Part shown: positions 34,101 through 45,096 of the stretch, in pieces
How positions within the stretch are numbered: position 1 is the first letter of the stretch
How the letters are laid out: the number at the start of each line of letters is the position of its first letter
Assembly (NCBI GenBank): GCA_948567375.1
Contig: OX419756.1
Location: 12,591,001 to 12,655,000 of the forward strand
Source of the DNA: Lunularia cruciata
Taxonomy: Eukaryota > Streptophyta > Marchantiopsida > Lunulariales > Lunulariaceae
Direction of reading: 5' to 3'
Length of the DNA: 64,000 nucleotides
Program-made: the position numbers and the translations under genes
The notes under the pieces: generated by a model
What the model was told of the DNA's origin: nothing
The model's input: the letters and a program-made list of their open reading frames with translations, nothing else
Database searches by the model: none

Positions 34101-35653
34101 CCGATGATGAGGTAGACATCGGATCGGGGTAAGTAACAATTTTGAGATAGGAAGAGGCAAATATGAAGAGATGGATTGTCAGTTTGGATCTGTAGGTACA
34201 AAGAGATGTTACGAAGCAGTGCATTAGTAGGAAGAACTGCAGTTTGCTTCAATATTTAAGGGGAGCATTTGCAATACTACGTTGTTTAGTATTCATATTG
34301 CTGAAGATAGATAAAGCGAAGTGTTGTTTTGAATGCTCGTTGCTTGAGCTTAGTTCCGATTGTCAATTTTGTATTTGTGTTTGTGAGTGTGTGGAGAATT
34401 CCAAAGTGCAAGTCAGTGTGTTTGTGGATGTCAGATTCTATAGCCTTGATCTTCATTCTATGTGTTTGATCTTAAGTGAAGGGCATCAGAGCAATGCCTT
34501 GATAAATCTGAGAGGAATTGTAGCATTTGTGAGTGCAGCACAAAGTTGCTATGAAGCAATTTCAATCAATGAAGTTGTGCCTTCAATGGAGGGGTGGAAC
34601 ACAATTCTGAGGCAAAATCATTCTTTGTAGTGAAGTGCCGTCTTCGGGAGAATCTGAATCATCACAATCAAGAGTTGTTTGGACAGAATTTGCTATGTTG
34701 TGATTATGAGTGTGTTGTCGTGACAAGTTGTCAAGATTGTGAGCTTGTTACTCTCTTTTGGGTGTAGTTTCTACCTGAGAGATTAAAGAAGCAATCAAGA
34801 AGAACTACAAGTTACTGTTTGACTTTGTATTTGACCAATTCTGAATTGTATCTCTGCATGAACAAACTTTACTTACCCGATTACCGCAAAAGTGATATTT
34901 GCTGGGTTGCCACAATGGAGAGCGTAGAAGAGAAGAAACAGCTGTGGCAACAAGAGTTGACAGTGCGGTATAGAGAAGAAGAGAGGTTGAGAGAGTTACT
35001 TCACAATCAGGAGGAGAAGATTGTACAGAAGTAGAAGGAGAAGGAGGCTATGAAAGCTGAGTTTGAAGCAAAATTGGCAATGTACCAAGAAGATTGGCTT
35101 GCAGATCAAGAACGGGAGAGGAAAATGAGATTGGAGCCATTAAAGGAGATCGTAATCAGGATGAATGCGATGTTGAGTATAGAGGCCAGTGTGCATATTG
35201 AAGAGACAAGGCTACATGAGTTGAAGTTGTTGGTGCAGGAGACAAGGAGGAGACATGCGAAGGACACAAACTTGAATGCTTTGTTGATCAGTCTAAGAAC
35301 TCGTGTAGATAGGAAGATATTGGAAGTAGAAGACAATATCACAATTAGATTAAACTTAGTGAAATTAGAGATAGATAAAATTCAAAAGGATGTTAGAGCA
35401 AAACCCGAAGTAGATGAAGTAGGAGTGCAGATGTCTGTGGAGTAACCATTGGATATATTAGAGAAGAGTGTGGTCGGGAGATAAGGAGTTAGAAAGATTA
35501 CCCACTAGTGGAATTTCAAATTAGGCAAGAGAATTGTTAGATTTGGTAGAGGAATTAGGAGTTGTGAAACCCGAGGAAAGAGTAGTAGGAAGTAAAGTTA
35601 CTTTGGGTTCAAGTTTGAAAGCCGAGGAAGAAGTAGACATCGGATCGGATTAG
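31168..35653 (+). pseudogene. LTR-resident ORF, copy C4, split by D1
   Basis: ATG 31168 (MTSNFPLPLRSHPARD) through the N-terminal domain, acidic linker and coiled coil (RLEEENLELKKSIIRGEE, ARERQVAEYEILKQQF) to 33030, where D1 is inserted in the codons DRVME. It resumes at 34920 (SVEEKKQLWQQEL...YREEERLRELLHNQEEK, MRLEPLKEIVIRMNAML) to the stop at 35651-35653. The piece 35050-35445 is open for 131 codons. Multiple stops elsewhere. Same layout as copy C3. Confidence 0.7.
33031..34914 (+). mobile_element. D1: short E-type LTR relative (solo LTR) in C4
   Basis: 1884 bp, TGTAGTACACAC...GGGTTGCCACA, flanked by ATGGA at 33026-33030 and 34915-34919. Its 3' 650 bp align with the E-type LTR (TATTTAAG at about 34254, GATAAAGC, same terminus), but most of the LTR ORF is absent. 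Only a tail-like stretch remains (VLHLGVQVSSDLLFDTLEKSGSEDKEVD, 33893-33985). Its 5' part carries repeated ACTTCGG-like words (33410-33490). D2 (56670-58576) is the same subfamily. Confidence 0.88.
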
Positions 35654-35785
35654 TAACAGTTTTGAGATAGGAAGAGGCACATACAAAGAGGTGGATATGA
35701 AGAGGTGCACTATCATTTTGGATCTGCAGGTTTGTAGAGTTGTAAGGAAGAGGTACATTAGGAAGAAAACTATCATTTGCTTCAC

Positions 35786-35793
35786 TATTTAAG
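35786..35793 (+). promoter_or_regulatory. TATA-like box TATTTAAG (copy C4)
   Basis: Conserved box in the E 3' LTR, downstream of the LTR ORF. Confidence 0.4.
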
Positions 35794-36460
35794 AGTGGCA
35801 TTTGCAGTCTTATGTTGTTCAATGCTCATAATTTCTGAGAATAGATAAAGCAAAGTGTTGTGAAGTAGTGCTTGTTGCTTGAGCTTGATTTTGTATCAAC
35901 TTTGTGTTTGTGTTTGTGAGTGTTGGGAGAATTTTGAAGCGCAAGTCAATGGGCTTGTTGGATGTTGGATTTTGCAGCCTTGATCTTTACTCTGTGTGTT
36001 TGATCCTGAGTGAAGTGCAATTGGAGCAATGCCTTGACAGATCTGAGAGGAATTGTAGTGTTGGTAGTATTCTGCATTTGTGAGTGCAGCATGAAGTTGA
36101 TGTGAAGCAATTTTGATCAAGGAAGTTGTGCCTTGAGTGGAGGGGTGGAACACAATTCTGAGGCAAAGTTGTTTTGCAATGAAGTGCCGTTTTTAGGAGA
36201 GCCTAAATCATCACAATCAAGATTGTTTGGAAAGAATTGAAGGTGTTGTGATTAAGGAGTGTAATTTTGTGATGAGACTGTGAATCAATGCTTGTTACTC
36301 TCTTCTTGATGTGGTTTCTACCTAAGAGACTAAAGACACAACCAAGAAGAACTGAAATTTTTACTTTGCTTTGTATTTGACCAATTCTGAATAGTATCTC
36401 TATGAGAACGAACTTTACTTACCCGATTACTGCAAAAGTGATATTTGCCGGGTTATCAAA

Positions 36461-37313
36461 ACCAAAAGTAGTACCACTGGTGGTTGCAAGGGCTCAAAGA
36501 CAGCCCGTGGTACCTATTGCCATAGCACCGGTTGTCATTAATCCAGTTGTCACCACTCCATTATAGAAAACCACCATCGTTGATTTGGTGAAAGGGATGC
36601 GAGATTTGCAAATCAAATTGGCAAGGTTGGAGGAGAAAGGAAGTGGTTCCGACACCAAAATGGGGACAAAGCAAGGGTATGTACAAAGGTGTATTTGGTG
36701 TGATGGTACTGAATACACCAGGAAGGAGTGTGGTGATTTTTCTGATACTATTCAGCAAGGAGTGGTTTTCAAGAAGGATGGGAAGATTGTGTTGAAAGAC
36801 ACGAGGGAAATCCTAAAAACCAACTTCGGGAAGGAAGGAATGTGGAAGTTGTTGGATGATTTCTTGTCATAACAAGCTACAACATCAGTTGGAGCCACTG
36901 CCTATGGAGTGGAGGTAGTAGAGGATGGAGAAGAAGCATTTGTGAAGCATGTAGAGATGGGAAACATGTGGAGCAATGCTTTACATACATTGGAAAAGGA
37001 GAACACCACAAGAGGAGATAGACTCTGTCAAGAGAGTGCTCTCCCACGACAAGAAGTGGTACCTTCATGGGCGGAGGTCATGGAGGGTACCTTACCTTCT
37101 GATTCTAAAAAGTTAGTAAAGGGAAAGGGGAAGGAGAAGGGTAAACCACCCACTTATAAGCTTCAATCTGATATTGAAGCAATGACCGATCTAAAAGGAG
37201 TACTAGAAGAGAGAGTACTCAACGCTAAGGTGGAGTTTACTCTTCCGGAGATCCTTGGTATTGCTAAGAAGGAGTTTCATGATGTCATCATAGACACCAT
37301 CAAGCACAAGTGA
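36461..37313 (+). pseudogene. Element F gag, C-terminal piece
   Basis: Continues F gag after E (ACCAA at 36461-36465): KVVPPVVARAPRQP, LVKGMRDLQIKLARLEEKGSGS, then the knuckle CIWCDGTEYTRKEC, in which the zinc-binding His is replaced by Tyr (His in the duplicate at 15574), and a region PTYKLQSDIEAMTDLKGVLEERVLNAKVEFTLPEILGIAKKEF. A stop follows SFLS-type sequence at about 36871 and another at 37312. This continues to the protease in the next frame. Confidence 0.75.
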
Positions 37314-37316
37314 TAG

Positions 37317-37963
37317 TTGATAGGAGAGGTTGCTCTATCAAATGCTCTTGATACTACGGTAACAAAAGAAGAAGAGTTAGAGCTTGCTAGATGTTGCAAC
37401 AACCGTAAAGTCAGATTTGTAGATGATGAGGGTGAAGATGGTGGGATCTCTAGTCACTGTTCTAGAGGACATTGGGCCAGAGCTACCACTAAATCCCTTG
37501 TCAAGATTGGTAGCATGATAGATCCCGTGGTTGCTCTTATTGATCACGGATCAGAAATCAACATTGTTTCCAAGGAGCTCTACAAGCGGGAAAATGGCCA
37601 ATTGATACAGAGCATGGTTGAGTGATCAGGGCAGCAAAAAACACCAAGGGAGAGCTCTATGGTGCCTGCCTAGATGTAAGGGTGAAGGTTGGAGATGTAG
37701 TCACTAAACAAAATTTCTTTGTTCAAGAGACTACATCATACCCGGTGATCCTTGGGCAACCATTCATTACGGCGGTGAGGATGGAGACCAAAGTTCTTGA
37801 TGATGGTTCTGCCTTTGCTTGGATCAGAAGCCAAGATGGTAAGAAAGCGGTGCAATTCCTCATTGTACCTGCAAACCATGAGCGCAATCGGGATTACTTG
37901 AGGAGTGGTTCTCTACCAAAAGTGACGGTGGAGTTCAAGGATTTTCTCCAAGTACCACTATAG
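37317..37963 (+). pseudogene. Element F aspartic protease
   Basis: ATTKSLVKIGSMIDPVVALIDHGSEINIVSKELY: retropepsin site with DHG instead of DSG/DTG, in a DHGSEIN context. After a frame break at 37623 follow LDVRVKVGDVVTKQNFFVQETTSYPVILGQPFI (the ILGxP strand) and AVQFLIVPANH. It precedes the RT, of which the first ~150 codons are missing: B2 and an E-type LTR fragment occupy that place. Confidence 0.8.
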
Positions 37964-37984
37964 GTGTCAAGAATATGGTGGTAT

Positions 37985-38679
37985 TGTGAGCCGGCCTGTC
38001 TCTCACTCAAGATGAACCTCTGATGGCTATTATGGTAGCGCACCATGGACTAAGAAGGCAAGGAACCCCAACTCCATCATACTCCTCCAAGGCTAACACT
38101 CCAAGACTCAAGACATTGCTCACTAGAGAACTCAATGAGAGAGAGATAGTTGCAAATGAAAGGATGATGAGTACCTCCTCACCCATTGTTTATATAGTGG
38201 TGAAATAGTTACGTACCAAAGTTACTAATTACCGTAGTAACTCAAGTTACTAGACTAAAAGTCAAGTAAGGTCAAAAAGCAGAAAGGAATATCCATTCAC
38301 ATGGGCATATTCTCCTAAGCATGTGATGTTATCTTGACCCAACCACTAAGTCAAGGATTCCTTCACATGGGCTATCCTTGGACTAAAGAAGAATCCAAAA
38401 CAAAAAGGTTTGCGGGCCCAAGAGTTCTCAACTCTTTCCTCAAAGCCAAACACCTAGGAATAATACCAAGTCAACACACTAAAATCCAAAATAGTAGTGC
38501 TCATCTTTTCTACTTCCTCTAAAGTAAGGTCCCCTCTATCTTAGCTATGACTAACTTTAGCTAACCATGACTAATATAGAATCATCCTTTATCTCTATAT
38601 AAATAATAATATCTCTTAAGTACTTGTAATACCAAGCTAAATATCACAATACCACACACATGCACAAATGGGTGTTACA
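37985..38679 (-). repeat. B2 3' LTR
   Basis: 695 bp, sense TGTAACACC...GGCTCACA, about 98% like 45118-45809. Confidence 0.93.
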
Positions 38680-38694
38680 TTTACCCCCGGACTA
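38680..38694 (-). promoter_or_regulatory. Polypurine tract of B2
   Basis: Sense AGTCCGGGGGTAAA directly before the 3' LTR, only about 35 bp after the pol stop. Confidence 0.75.
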
Positions 38695-38727
38695 ACTTTT
38701 CACTTTGTCCTCAAAGTGAAGGTCTCT

Positions 38728-39765
38728 CTACCTCCTATGGTACATCTTCAACTTATCATGGTTAATCCTATCAAAGTGTCTTCCTCCCAACTCCTTGAGA
38801 TCATAGGTGTAATTGCCCCACACCTTCTCCACTATGAAAGGTCCAAAGTACTTAGGCAAAAACTTCTTTTGCACTCTCTTGAATCGAATGGAATCGAACA
38901 ACATTACCCAATCACCTTCCTTGAAAGGCTCCACCTTCTTCTTGCCTTGCATCTTGTCATAGCTCTCCTTTTCTTTCCTTTGGGCTTGCTCCACTCGAAC
39001 CATAGCAACTGCTCTTGCCTCTTCCAACTCCATGAGTTGATCCTTCCTTGACTTCTCTGCATCACCTCCTTGTGCTTTGTTCAATCTCCTATGAATGCTT
39101 TGGAAGGTAGGAAGATCAAAGTGAATAGGTAAGGTAGACTCAATACCATACACCAATTGAAATGAAGAATACCCGGTGGAAGTCTTCATGGTTGTCCTAT
39201 ACTCCCATAAAACTGCATGAATCCTCTTGTCCCAATGATGTTTAGCCCCCTCCATTTCTGCATCTATGGCCAACATCATGCACAAGGTCTGATTGGTTCT
39301 CTCAGCCAAGCCATTGGAATTTGGCTTATAGGATGTAGTTACTCTATGTGTGATAGAGAAATGTCGTAGCATGGCTGTAGTAATGCTTCATGTAAACTCT
39401 CCTCCTCTATCAGAAACCAACTCCAAAGGGCATCCAAACCTAGTGATAATGCGTTCATAAAGAAATCTCCCAACTTCATCTTCATTCTTTTCCCTCAATG
39501 GTCTAGCCTCAACCCACTTAGTAAGGTAATCAGTAACTACCACAATGTACCAATTGTTCCTTGGGGTTCTATTGAGAGGACCTACAAAATCAATTCCCCA
39601 CTTCTCAAAAGGTCCTAGCAATGGAATTGATCTAAGTGGTGGAGTGGATGTAGACTTTCTAGCGAAAGCTTGACAAACATGACAAGTTTTGCAATAATCA
39701 AGACAATCCTTAAAAATCCCTCTCCAATGGTAACCTGCATCTAGAATCTTGAAAGCAGTCACCTT
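38728..39765 (-). pseudogene. B2 integrase
   Basis: Inserts element cDNA into the genome. Zinc domain (KEFHEGLVCGGHFA, then CLDYCKTCHVCQAF), core with PFEKWGIDFVGP, LVSDRGGEF and LAERTNQTL (D-D-E all present), and a C-terminal domain (KEGDWVMLFD, FLPKYFGPFIVEKV, HFDRINHDKLKMYH). One stop at 39763-39765 within the zinc domain and one near 39385. Otherwise open; the product ends at 38728, close to the polypurine tract. Confidence 0.9.
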
Positions 39766-41928
39766 TCATGCAAAGTGTCCTCCACATACTAAACCTTCAT
39801 GAAACTCCTTTATGAGTAGGATAGACTCTTCCTTACCCACTGCTCTTCGAAGTAGACCATCTGCTCCTTGGTGAAAAAGAATATCGTCCACCATTGTGTA
39901 AGGTCTAGATCTTGCTGCAAGGGCCTTCCTCTCCCTAGTGTGCATCCCTTCTGGATAGTTACCTTTTGTCACAAAATCCACAATCTCCTTGTACTCCATT
40001 GGAACCTCTTGAGTGACTGAGATTGTCATGAGCTCCTCATCCGGGAAGGAATCATCCATTGGCTCATCTCCATCATGATCATAGGCTCTAGATAATAAAT
40101 CAGCATTTGCATGCTTCTTTCCTGGCCTATCCTCAATTGTGTAGTCATACTCAGACAAGAGTATCATCCACCTTGCTAGTCTCCCTTCAACATTAGGCTT
40201 GTTGAAGATGTACTTCAAAGCCTTGTGATCCGTGACAATTGTGGCTTTCCCTCCAATCAAGTAGTGTCTAAACTTCTTGAGACCAAAGATCATTGCCAAC
40301 CCTTCTCTCTCTGTGACAGAGTAGTTCTTCTCTGCTGAAACCATCTGCCTACTAGCATAAGCTATTGGATGATCATGCCCATCTTGGTCTAATTGACTAA
40401 GAGTGCATCCTATAGCTACATTAGAAGCATAAGTGTAGAGGATGAAAGGCTTACTCTAATCAGGTTTAGCAAGAATTGGAGCTACAACAAGGGATTGCTT
40501 GAGCTCCTCAAAAGCTTTGAGAGCCTCCTTGTCTTCCAAAATCACCATGTAATCTACACCCTTCTTCATGTAGATGGTCAATGCATAAGCCTTTTTGGAA
40601 AATGAGAAGATGAACCTCCTATAGTACCCAACCATTCCCAAGAATTGGCGTAACTTTGTCAAGCTTGAAGGGAATGGAAGGTCTGAGATTTTCCTCACCT
40701 TCTCAGGATCAACTGCTATTCCATCCTTGGAGATGATGTGCCCCAAAAGTAGACCTTCTTCATATCCAAAAATGCACTTCTCTGGGTTGAGTGATGCATT
40801 TGCCTCATCCAAGCGTTGCAAGACTTTGATTAGGTGCTCAAAGTGCTACTCCTTGCTCCCATAGACACAAAAGTCATCAATGAAACCTCTCACAAATTTC
40901 CCAATGAAAGGTTCAAATACCTTGTTCATGAACCGTTGGAATGTGGCTGGAGCATTGCAAAGCCCAAAAGGCATGACCTTGAAAGCGTAAGTTCCCCAAG
41001 GTGTGGTGAATGTGGTGAGTTGTTGATGCTCTGGTGCAATCTTGATTTGGTTATATCCACTATAACCATCTCCAAAACTGTACCTCTCATGACCTGCAAC
41101 CTCCTCCAAGATCTCATCAATGAATGGCAATGGGTAGTAGTCCTTCTTGGTAACAGCATTGAGCTTCTTGTAATCCACACATACCGGAAGCTTGCCATTC
41201 TTTTTCTTCACAATGACAATTGGAGACACCCATTCTGAATTCTCCACCTCAAAGATAAATCCAGTCTCCTTGAGCTTATCAATCTCCTCCTTCACAACCA
41301 AAGATATTGGTGGGCTAATGCGACGTTGCTTTTGGCGGATTGGTCTTGCATGTGACTCCACCTCTATCTTGTGCTCCTCCAAGGTGACTTCCTTCAAATC
41401 CTTGTAACTAAAAGCAAACACATGGATGAACTTGCGGAAAATCTCCTCAAATCTCACCTTCTCCTCCTTGGTAACATTTGGGCCATACTTGAGGGTAGCT
41501 AACCTTCTCTCTACCTCCTCAAGTGTCAATGGTGATTTGTCTAGGTCCTTCAAAACCTCTGGCTTAGGTGCAAAGTCCATAGCACACAAGGGATACACAT
41601 CTGAATCAGATTCAGATTCATCCTCCTCCGTTGAAGTCTCCTCTTCCATGCTTGTGTCCACACCTGAAGCTCCTTCTTCAGAATCTGATTCCCAATAATC
41701 AGAAGATGGGGTATCTGAATGTGAAGTGTTGGTGGTGTTAGTCACAAGAACAGTGACTCTATGGTTTGATGGCCCAATCCTCAAGTACCCTTTGTGCCAT
41801 CGATCAGTTGTGCGTGCTGCTCTCAACCATGGCCTCCCAAGAAGTAAGTCATAGCTTGAATCCTTCAAGACTTGGAAAGTCATGAGATTTTGAACTCCCA
41901 TAACTGAAACTACCACCTTATCCATCAC
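39766..41928 (-). pseudogene. B2 reverse transcriptase and RNase H
   Basis: 40846-41928 is open for 360 codons: end of protease (DLLLGRPWLRA), acidic spacer, RT with SPIVIVKKKNGKLPVCVDYKKLN, FTTPWGTYAFKVMPFGLCNAPATFQRFM and FIDDFCVYG (catalytic aspartates kept). After a frame break (40830-40845) come LLLGHIISKDGIAVDPEKV and FLGMVGYYRRFI; a TAG stop lies at 40456. RNase H: KNYSVTEREGLAMIFGL, TDHKALKYI. A handful of lesions in a mostly readable pol. Confidence 0.92.
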
Positions 41929-42240
41929 CCCTACTGGTCAAACTTGTTGCTTGTTTGCTATGCTCACCACAAATGTTGAAGGTCTTGAGGGTATCATACC
42001 CAACTTCTTCATCAACCTTTCTGACATGGCATTCATTGCTGATCCTCCATCAACCAATGCATCCTTGATGTTGTGACCATTCACTCTCACATTAATCTTG
42101 GAGGCATATTCATAAGCCTCCCATGGTGCTGGCTTGGCATCCACCACCCCCATTGATATTGGAACTTTTGCCTTCTTCTTCTTCTTGCTCCTTGTAGAAC
42201 TCAAACCACCTCTAAGCTCCTTTCTCAAGGTAGGGTTCAA
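41929..42240 (-). pseudogene. B2 Gag-protease junction and protease active site
   Basis: Encodes NPTLRKELRGGLSSTRSKKKKKAKV (basic) and the protease start KDALVDGGSAMNAMSERLMKKLGM, with DGG at the catalytic position. B1 and B4 also have DGG, so it is a family trait rather than damage. It is separated from gag by a frame change at 42240. Confidence 0.85.
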
Positions 42241-43550
42241 AGCAATTGGCCCACTGTGATGTTAGCCTTGTGACTACCAACATCCTCCAACACATTGTAG
42301 TTCCATTGTTGCTTTGAGATCAAGAAGTCCTCCATCCCCAACTTCTTCCTTGGAGTCTTTGTTGTTGATGGTGTTGAGGTGCGAGTGCCCCTAGTAGACA
42401 TAGGAGTATCCTTGCTTGAAGTAAATCCTTGAGAAGAGTGAACATCCTCTGCAAAACGAGCTCTCTTCTTCTCTTGTGCCAAAAGCTCCAAATTAAGACC
42501 CTTGGAGTTTGAGCACTCTCCCTTCTCATACTTGCTCTCAACCACATCTATGGATGCTATTCCCTTACCTTTGTTGGGATTAGGAGCCACTTGGGTTTCA
42601 CTACCTCCCTCTTTCCCTCTATTGGCTCCCTCATAACCCCTTCCTCCATGGTAAGTGGAATTTGGGCAATTCCTTTGGATATGGCCTCTTCCTCCACAAC
42701 CAAAACAATTTCTATCATTGAAATTGTTGGCTGGTTGGCCTCCTCTATATAGATAGTTTCCATAACTCCTAGGCCCTCTCCCTACATTCTGATCCACCTC
42801 TCTCTTCTCCCATAGTTGCACCACATTGATCTTGAGATCCGCAAGTTGTTCTGTGATGGTTTGGAGTGGATCTTTTGGTGGAGGTGCAAGAACTGGAGCA
42901 ACTACTACTTGTGGTGCAACCCTTGTCACCAAAGTATCAGAAGTTCCACCATACTTGTAGCCTTGAGGAGGATGCACAACCTCCTTCACCACCAAATCAC
43001 TCTCATCCCCTTCCAAACTCTCCTCGATAGGAATTGTGATCTTGATAGCTTCAACCTTGGAAGAAGATTTCTCATATCTCACCTTGCTTCTAATTTGTGG
43101 TCTCAACCCTCCCACAAAATTCTTGGTGAGCATGGCCCCTATGCCAATCATTGTAGTCTCCACATCATCCCCACCCTTCCTCAACACTATGCAAAATCTG
43201 GACTCCAATTTTTCCACTCTTTCCACATAGACTCTCACTTTCTCTCCATCTCCTTGCTTGAGAAATATAACCTCACTCATCAATCTCTCATAACTCTCAT
43301 CAGGAAGAAAGTTCTCAATGAGTGCTGAAGTCAAAGTCTCCCAAGACTCCTCTTCCCCCTCTCTCCTCTCTCTCTTTTGGTATTCTGACTCATACCATGT
43401 AAGTGCTGCATCCTCAAAGAAATTTGGTAATAATGAGGCCCACTCATTCTTCCTCCTCTCATTGTTTCCTATGCAAGCTCTCTTGAAGTCTCTCACAAAT
43501 GCCTCCACATCTTCTCCATCCTTGCCAAAGAAAACCGGAAGTTTCCCCAT
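42237..43550 (-). CDS. gag: B2 Gag polyprotein (437 aa), intact
   Basis: ATG-led (MGKLPVFFGKDGEDVEAFV) and open to 42237. Capsid domain: DFKRACIGNNERRKNEWASLLP, ALTWYESEYQKRER, ALIENFLPDESYERL, YVERVEKLESRF. Then a Q/P-rich linker, one zinc knuckle CFGCGGRGHIQRNC (42668-42709) and a basic/Ser-Thr tail with FLISKQQWNYNVLEDVGSHKANITVGQL. Particle-forming and RNA-binding. Upstream sense sequence is an A/G-rich tract (43551-43640). Homologous to the B fragment at 60450. Confidence 0.9.
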   Translation of the reverse strand: MGKLPVFFGKDGEDVEAFVRDFKRACIGNNERRKNEWASLLPNFFEDAALTWYESEYQKRERREGEEESWETLTSALIENFLPDESYERLMSEVIFLKQGDGEKVRVYVERVEKLESRFCIVLRKGGDDVETTMIGIGAMLTKNFVGGLRPQIRSKVRYEKSSSKVEAIKITIPIEESLEGDESDLVVKEVVHPPQGYKYGGTSDTLVTRVAPQVVVAPVLAPPPKDPLQTITEQLADLKINVVQLWEKREVDQNVGRGPRSYGNYLYRGGQPANNFNDRNCFGCGGRGHIQRNCPNSTYHGGRGYEGANRGKEGGSETQVAPNPNKGKGIASIDVVESKYEKGECSNSKGLNLELLAQEKKRARFAEDVHSSQGFTSSKDTPMSTRGTRTSTPSTTKTPRKKLGMEDFLISKQQWNYNVLEDVGSHKANITVGQLL

Positions 43551-43784
43551 CTTAACCCCTCACTATCTTTCTTTTCTCTCAATTTTTTTTTCTCTTTTCT
43601 TTTCTCTCACTCTATTACTAATAGAGTATATACATGACTAACACCATCTGAGAATAATCCACTCTAGGGAACACAAAAGGTTCAGGTTGCTCCAAGATTT
43701 CTATAGCAACATCAAATCCTAGAGTGCATATTAATCTAACTCTCATGGATAGTTTATCCATAAGTTGAAAGATTATCTCCATCA
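43551..43784. other. B2 spacer between extra ORF and gag
   Basis: No frame. On the sense (minus) strand it is an A/G-rich stretch (43556-43612) preceded by the palindrome-like ACTCTATTACTAATAGAGT (43610-43628). Confidence 0.5.
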
Positions 43785-44469
43785 CTAATCTTGAGAACTA
43801 GCTGATGAAGGTGGTAGTATTTCTGTAGCTGTACTAAGACTCTCTCCAAGATCCTTCACCAAAGTTTCCAAAAGTGCTTGTACTCCACTACACTCATGTC
43901 CTTTTGGAAGTCCTTCAACTCCACAAACCTCACACAACTCCTTGGTATTAGATCTCCTCCCTCCCAATCTTGGTGAAGAAGGTCCAACATGCAAACCCAA
44001 GTCAAGTAAGCCTCTCCTTTCCCTCAATCTCTTGCTCTCAAAGGTCAATGGACATGAACTTGCTTTATGTCCCTTCTCTCCACTTAGAAAGCACTTAGAC
44101 TCACTCTTTCCTCCAAGTGGTGTAGGTTTTTGGATCCTCTCAACACTCTCTTCAAATTCTATTGTAAACTCTCTTTTCCTCAAATCCACCCCTACAATCA
44201 CCTCAAACCCTTGGGGAACCTTGCATAATCTCAATTTCCACTCTTGATGGCCCTCCATGTTCCCAAGATGAATCTAAACACTCAAACATGCTTTTTGTTG
44301 ATCTCAAAATTCTCATGCATGAGATCTCCACTCTGCAGAATTGACCCTTCCTCACAATGTCACTCAAATCTCCCAACCAATATATCACAGTCCTCTGAAA
44401 TTTTGCACACTTGATAAAAACTCTAGGGAGTCCCTGCCTGGAAAATTTCAGATCTTTCCATCTGGCCAT
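43785..44469 (-). pseudogene. B2 extra ORF upstream of gag, knuckle-bearing, one frameshift
   Basis: Starts at ATG 44469 (MARWKDLKFSRQGLP), shifts frame near 44260 and ends at 43785; about 225 codons in all. The second half has a degenerate zinc knuckle CFLSGEKGHKASSC (Ser where the second Cys is expected) and a second Cys/His cluster CEVCGVEGLPKGHEC. It lies between the leader ORF and gag, where Tat/Ogre-type elements may carry an additional ORF. I do not recognise the N-terminal part; an RNA-binding role is inferred only from the knuckle. In the B copy at 53475 the start has decayed. Confidence 0.6.
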
Positions 44470-44905
44470 TTGGCCTAGACATCTTTCTATTCAACACCCA
44501 TATTTCAGATTTGGTCTGAAAACCACCCCCCTCACTTTAAAAACTCATTACTCTGTGCGCAAGAACGATCTCTCTCTAATTTTTGTGGCAGCAGGTAGGA
44601 TACAATGCACTGAATTTTCTTCAAAATTTTCAGGACTATGCATTGAAAATTGAAGAAATGGCAGATTCTGTACAATTTTCCAGAGAGCATGTAGTTGCTG
44701 GAGCACTTTACCCTATCAACTTTCAAAAGTTCTAGCCCAGTGCGCATAGAAGCTCTCACAATAATTTTAAGTGTGATAACTGAAAGATAACCCAAGCTAT
44801 CATGTGTAGAAATCTCAAGTCCAGATCTCAAACTTGAGATTTTGCCCAAAATCACCTTAATCCCCAAAATCTGCAATCCACCTCACACAATCTCTCCAAT
44901 TCCTC

Positions 44906-45076
44906 TCATGTGTACAAGATGTACAAAATCACCTCAAAGACATCATAATGAACTACAAGGTATACAAATGGATCTTGGTTCTCTAACATAAGTTCAGCCC
45001 TCTCCTCTCCTAATGTTCTCTCCAAGTGAACTCTCATAGCCTCCTTCTGCCTAATGTAGAATTGGACGCGGAACAT
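44906..45076 (-). CDS. B2 leader ORF (56 aa), related to chromovirus A leader ORFs
   Basis: First ATG after the primer binding site (45076-45074). Reads MFRVQFYIRQKEAMRVHL, then LGEERAELMLENQDPFVYL, then VVHYDVFEVILYILYT and stop. It aligns along its whole length with leader ORF 1 of chromovirus A (YIQREQMRVSL, FGAEFMDRVM, VVIYD, IYILL). In the plus-strand B copy the ATG has become ATA and the frame is shifted (53510-53695). No known domain; function unknown. Confidence 0.6.
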   Translation of the reverse strand: MFRVQFYIRQKEAMRVHLERTLGEERAELMLENQDPFVYLVVHYDVFEVILYILYT

Positions 45077-45096
45077 TATTTTGCCTTCTAGAGAGG

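Larger units (their letters stand above)
12439..36460 (+). mobile_element. Element E: Tat/Athila-like Ty3/gypsy with giant ORF-bearing LTRs
   Basis: 5' LTR 12439-15573, interior 15913-21077 and 29920-30755, 3' LTR 30756-36460, with a 5-bp duplication ACCAA. The interior is split by B element B1, the 3' LTR by D1. RT (PFGLCNAHATFQ, FIDDF) and integrase (FEKCGIDFLG) are of the Tat/Athila kind, with no chromodomain. The normal start of the interior, including the primer binding site, is missing; instead a 340-bp piece of F gag lies between the 5' LTR and E gag. Without the insertions the element is about 13 kb. Confidence 0.85.
30756..36460 (+). repeat. Element E 3' LTR (copy C4), interrupted by D1
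   Basis: TGTGGTACCCAA...GGGTTATCAAA; 3.8 kb after removal of D1 (33031-34914 plus one ATGGA). It contains TATAAAAA (31141-31148), the LTR ORF and TATTTAAG (35786-35793). Followed by the ACCAA duplication. Confidence 0.9.
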
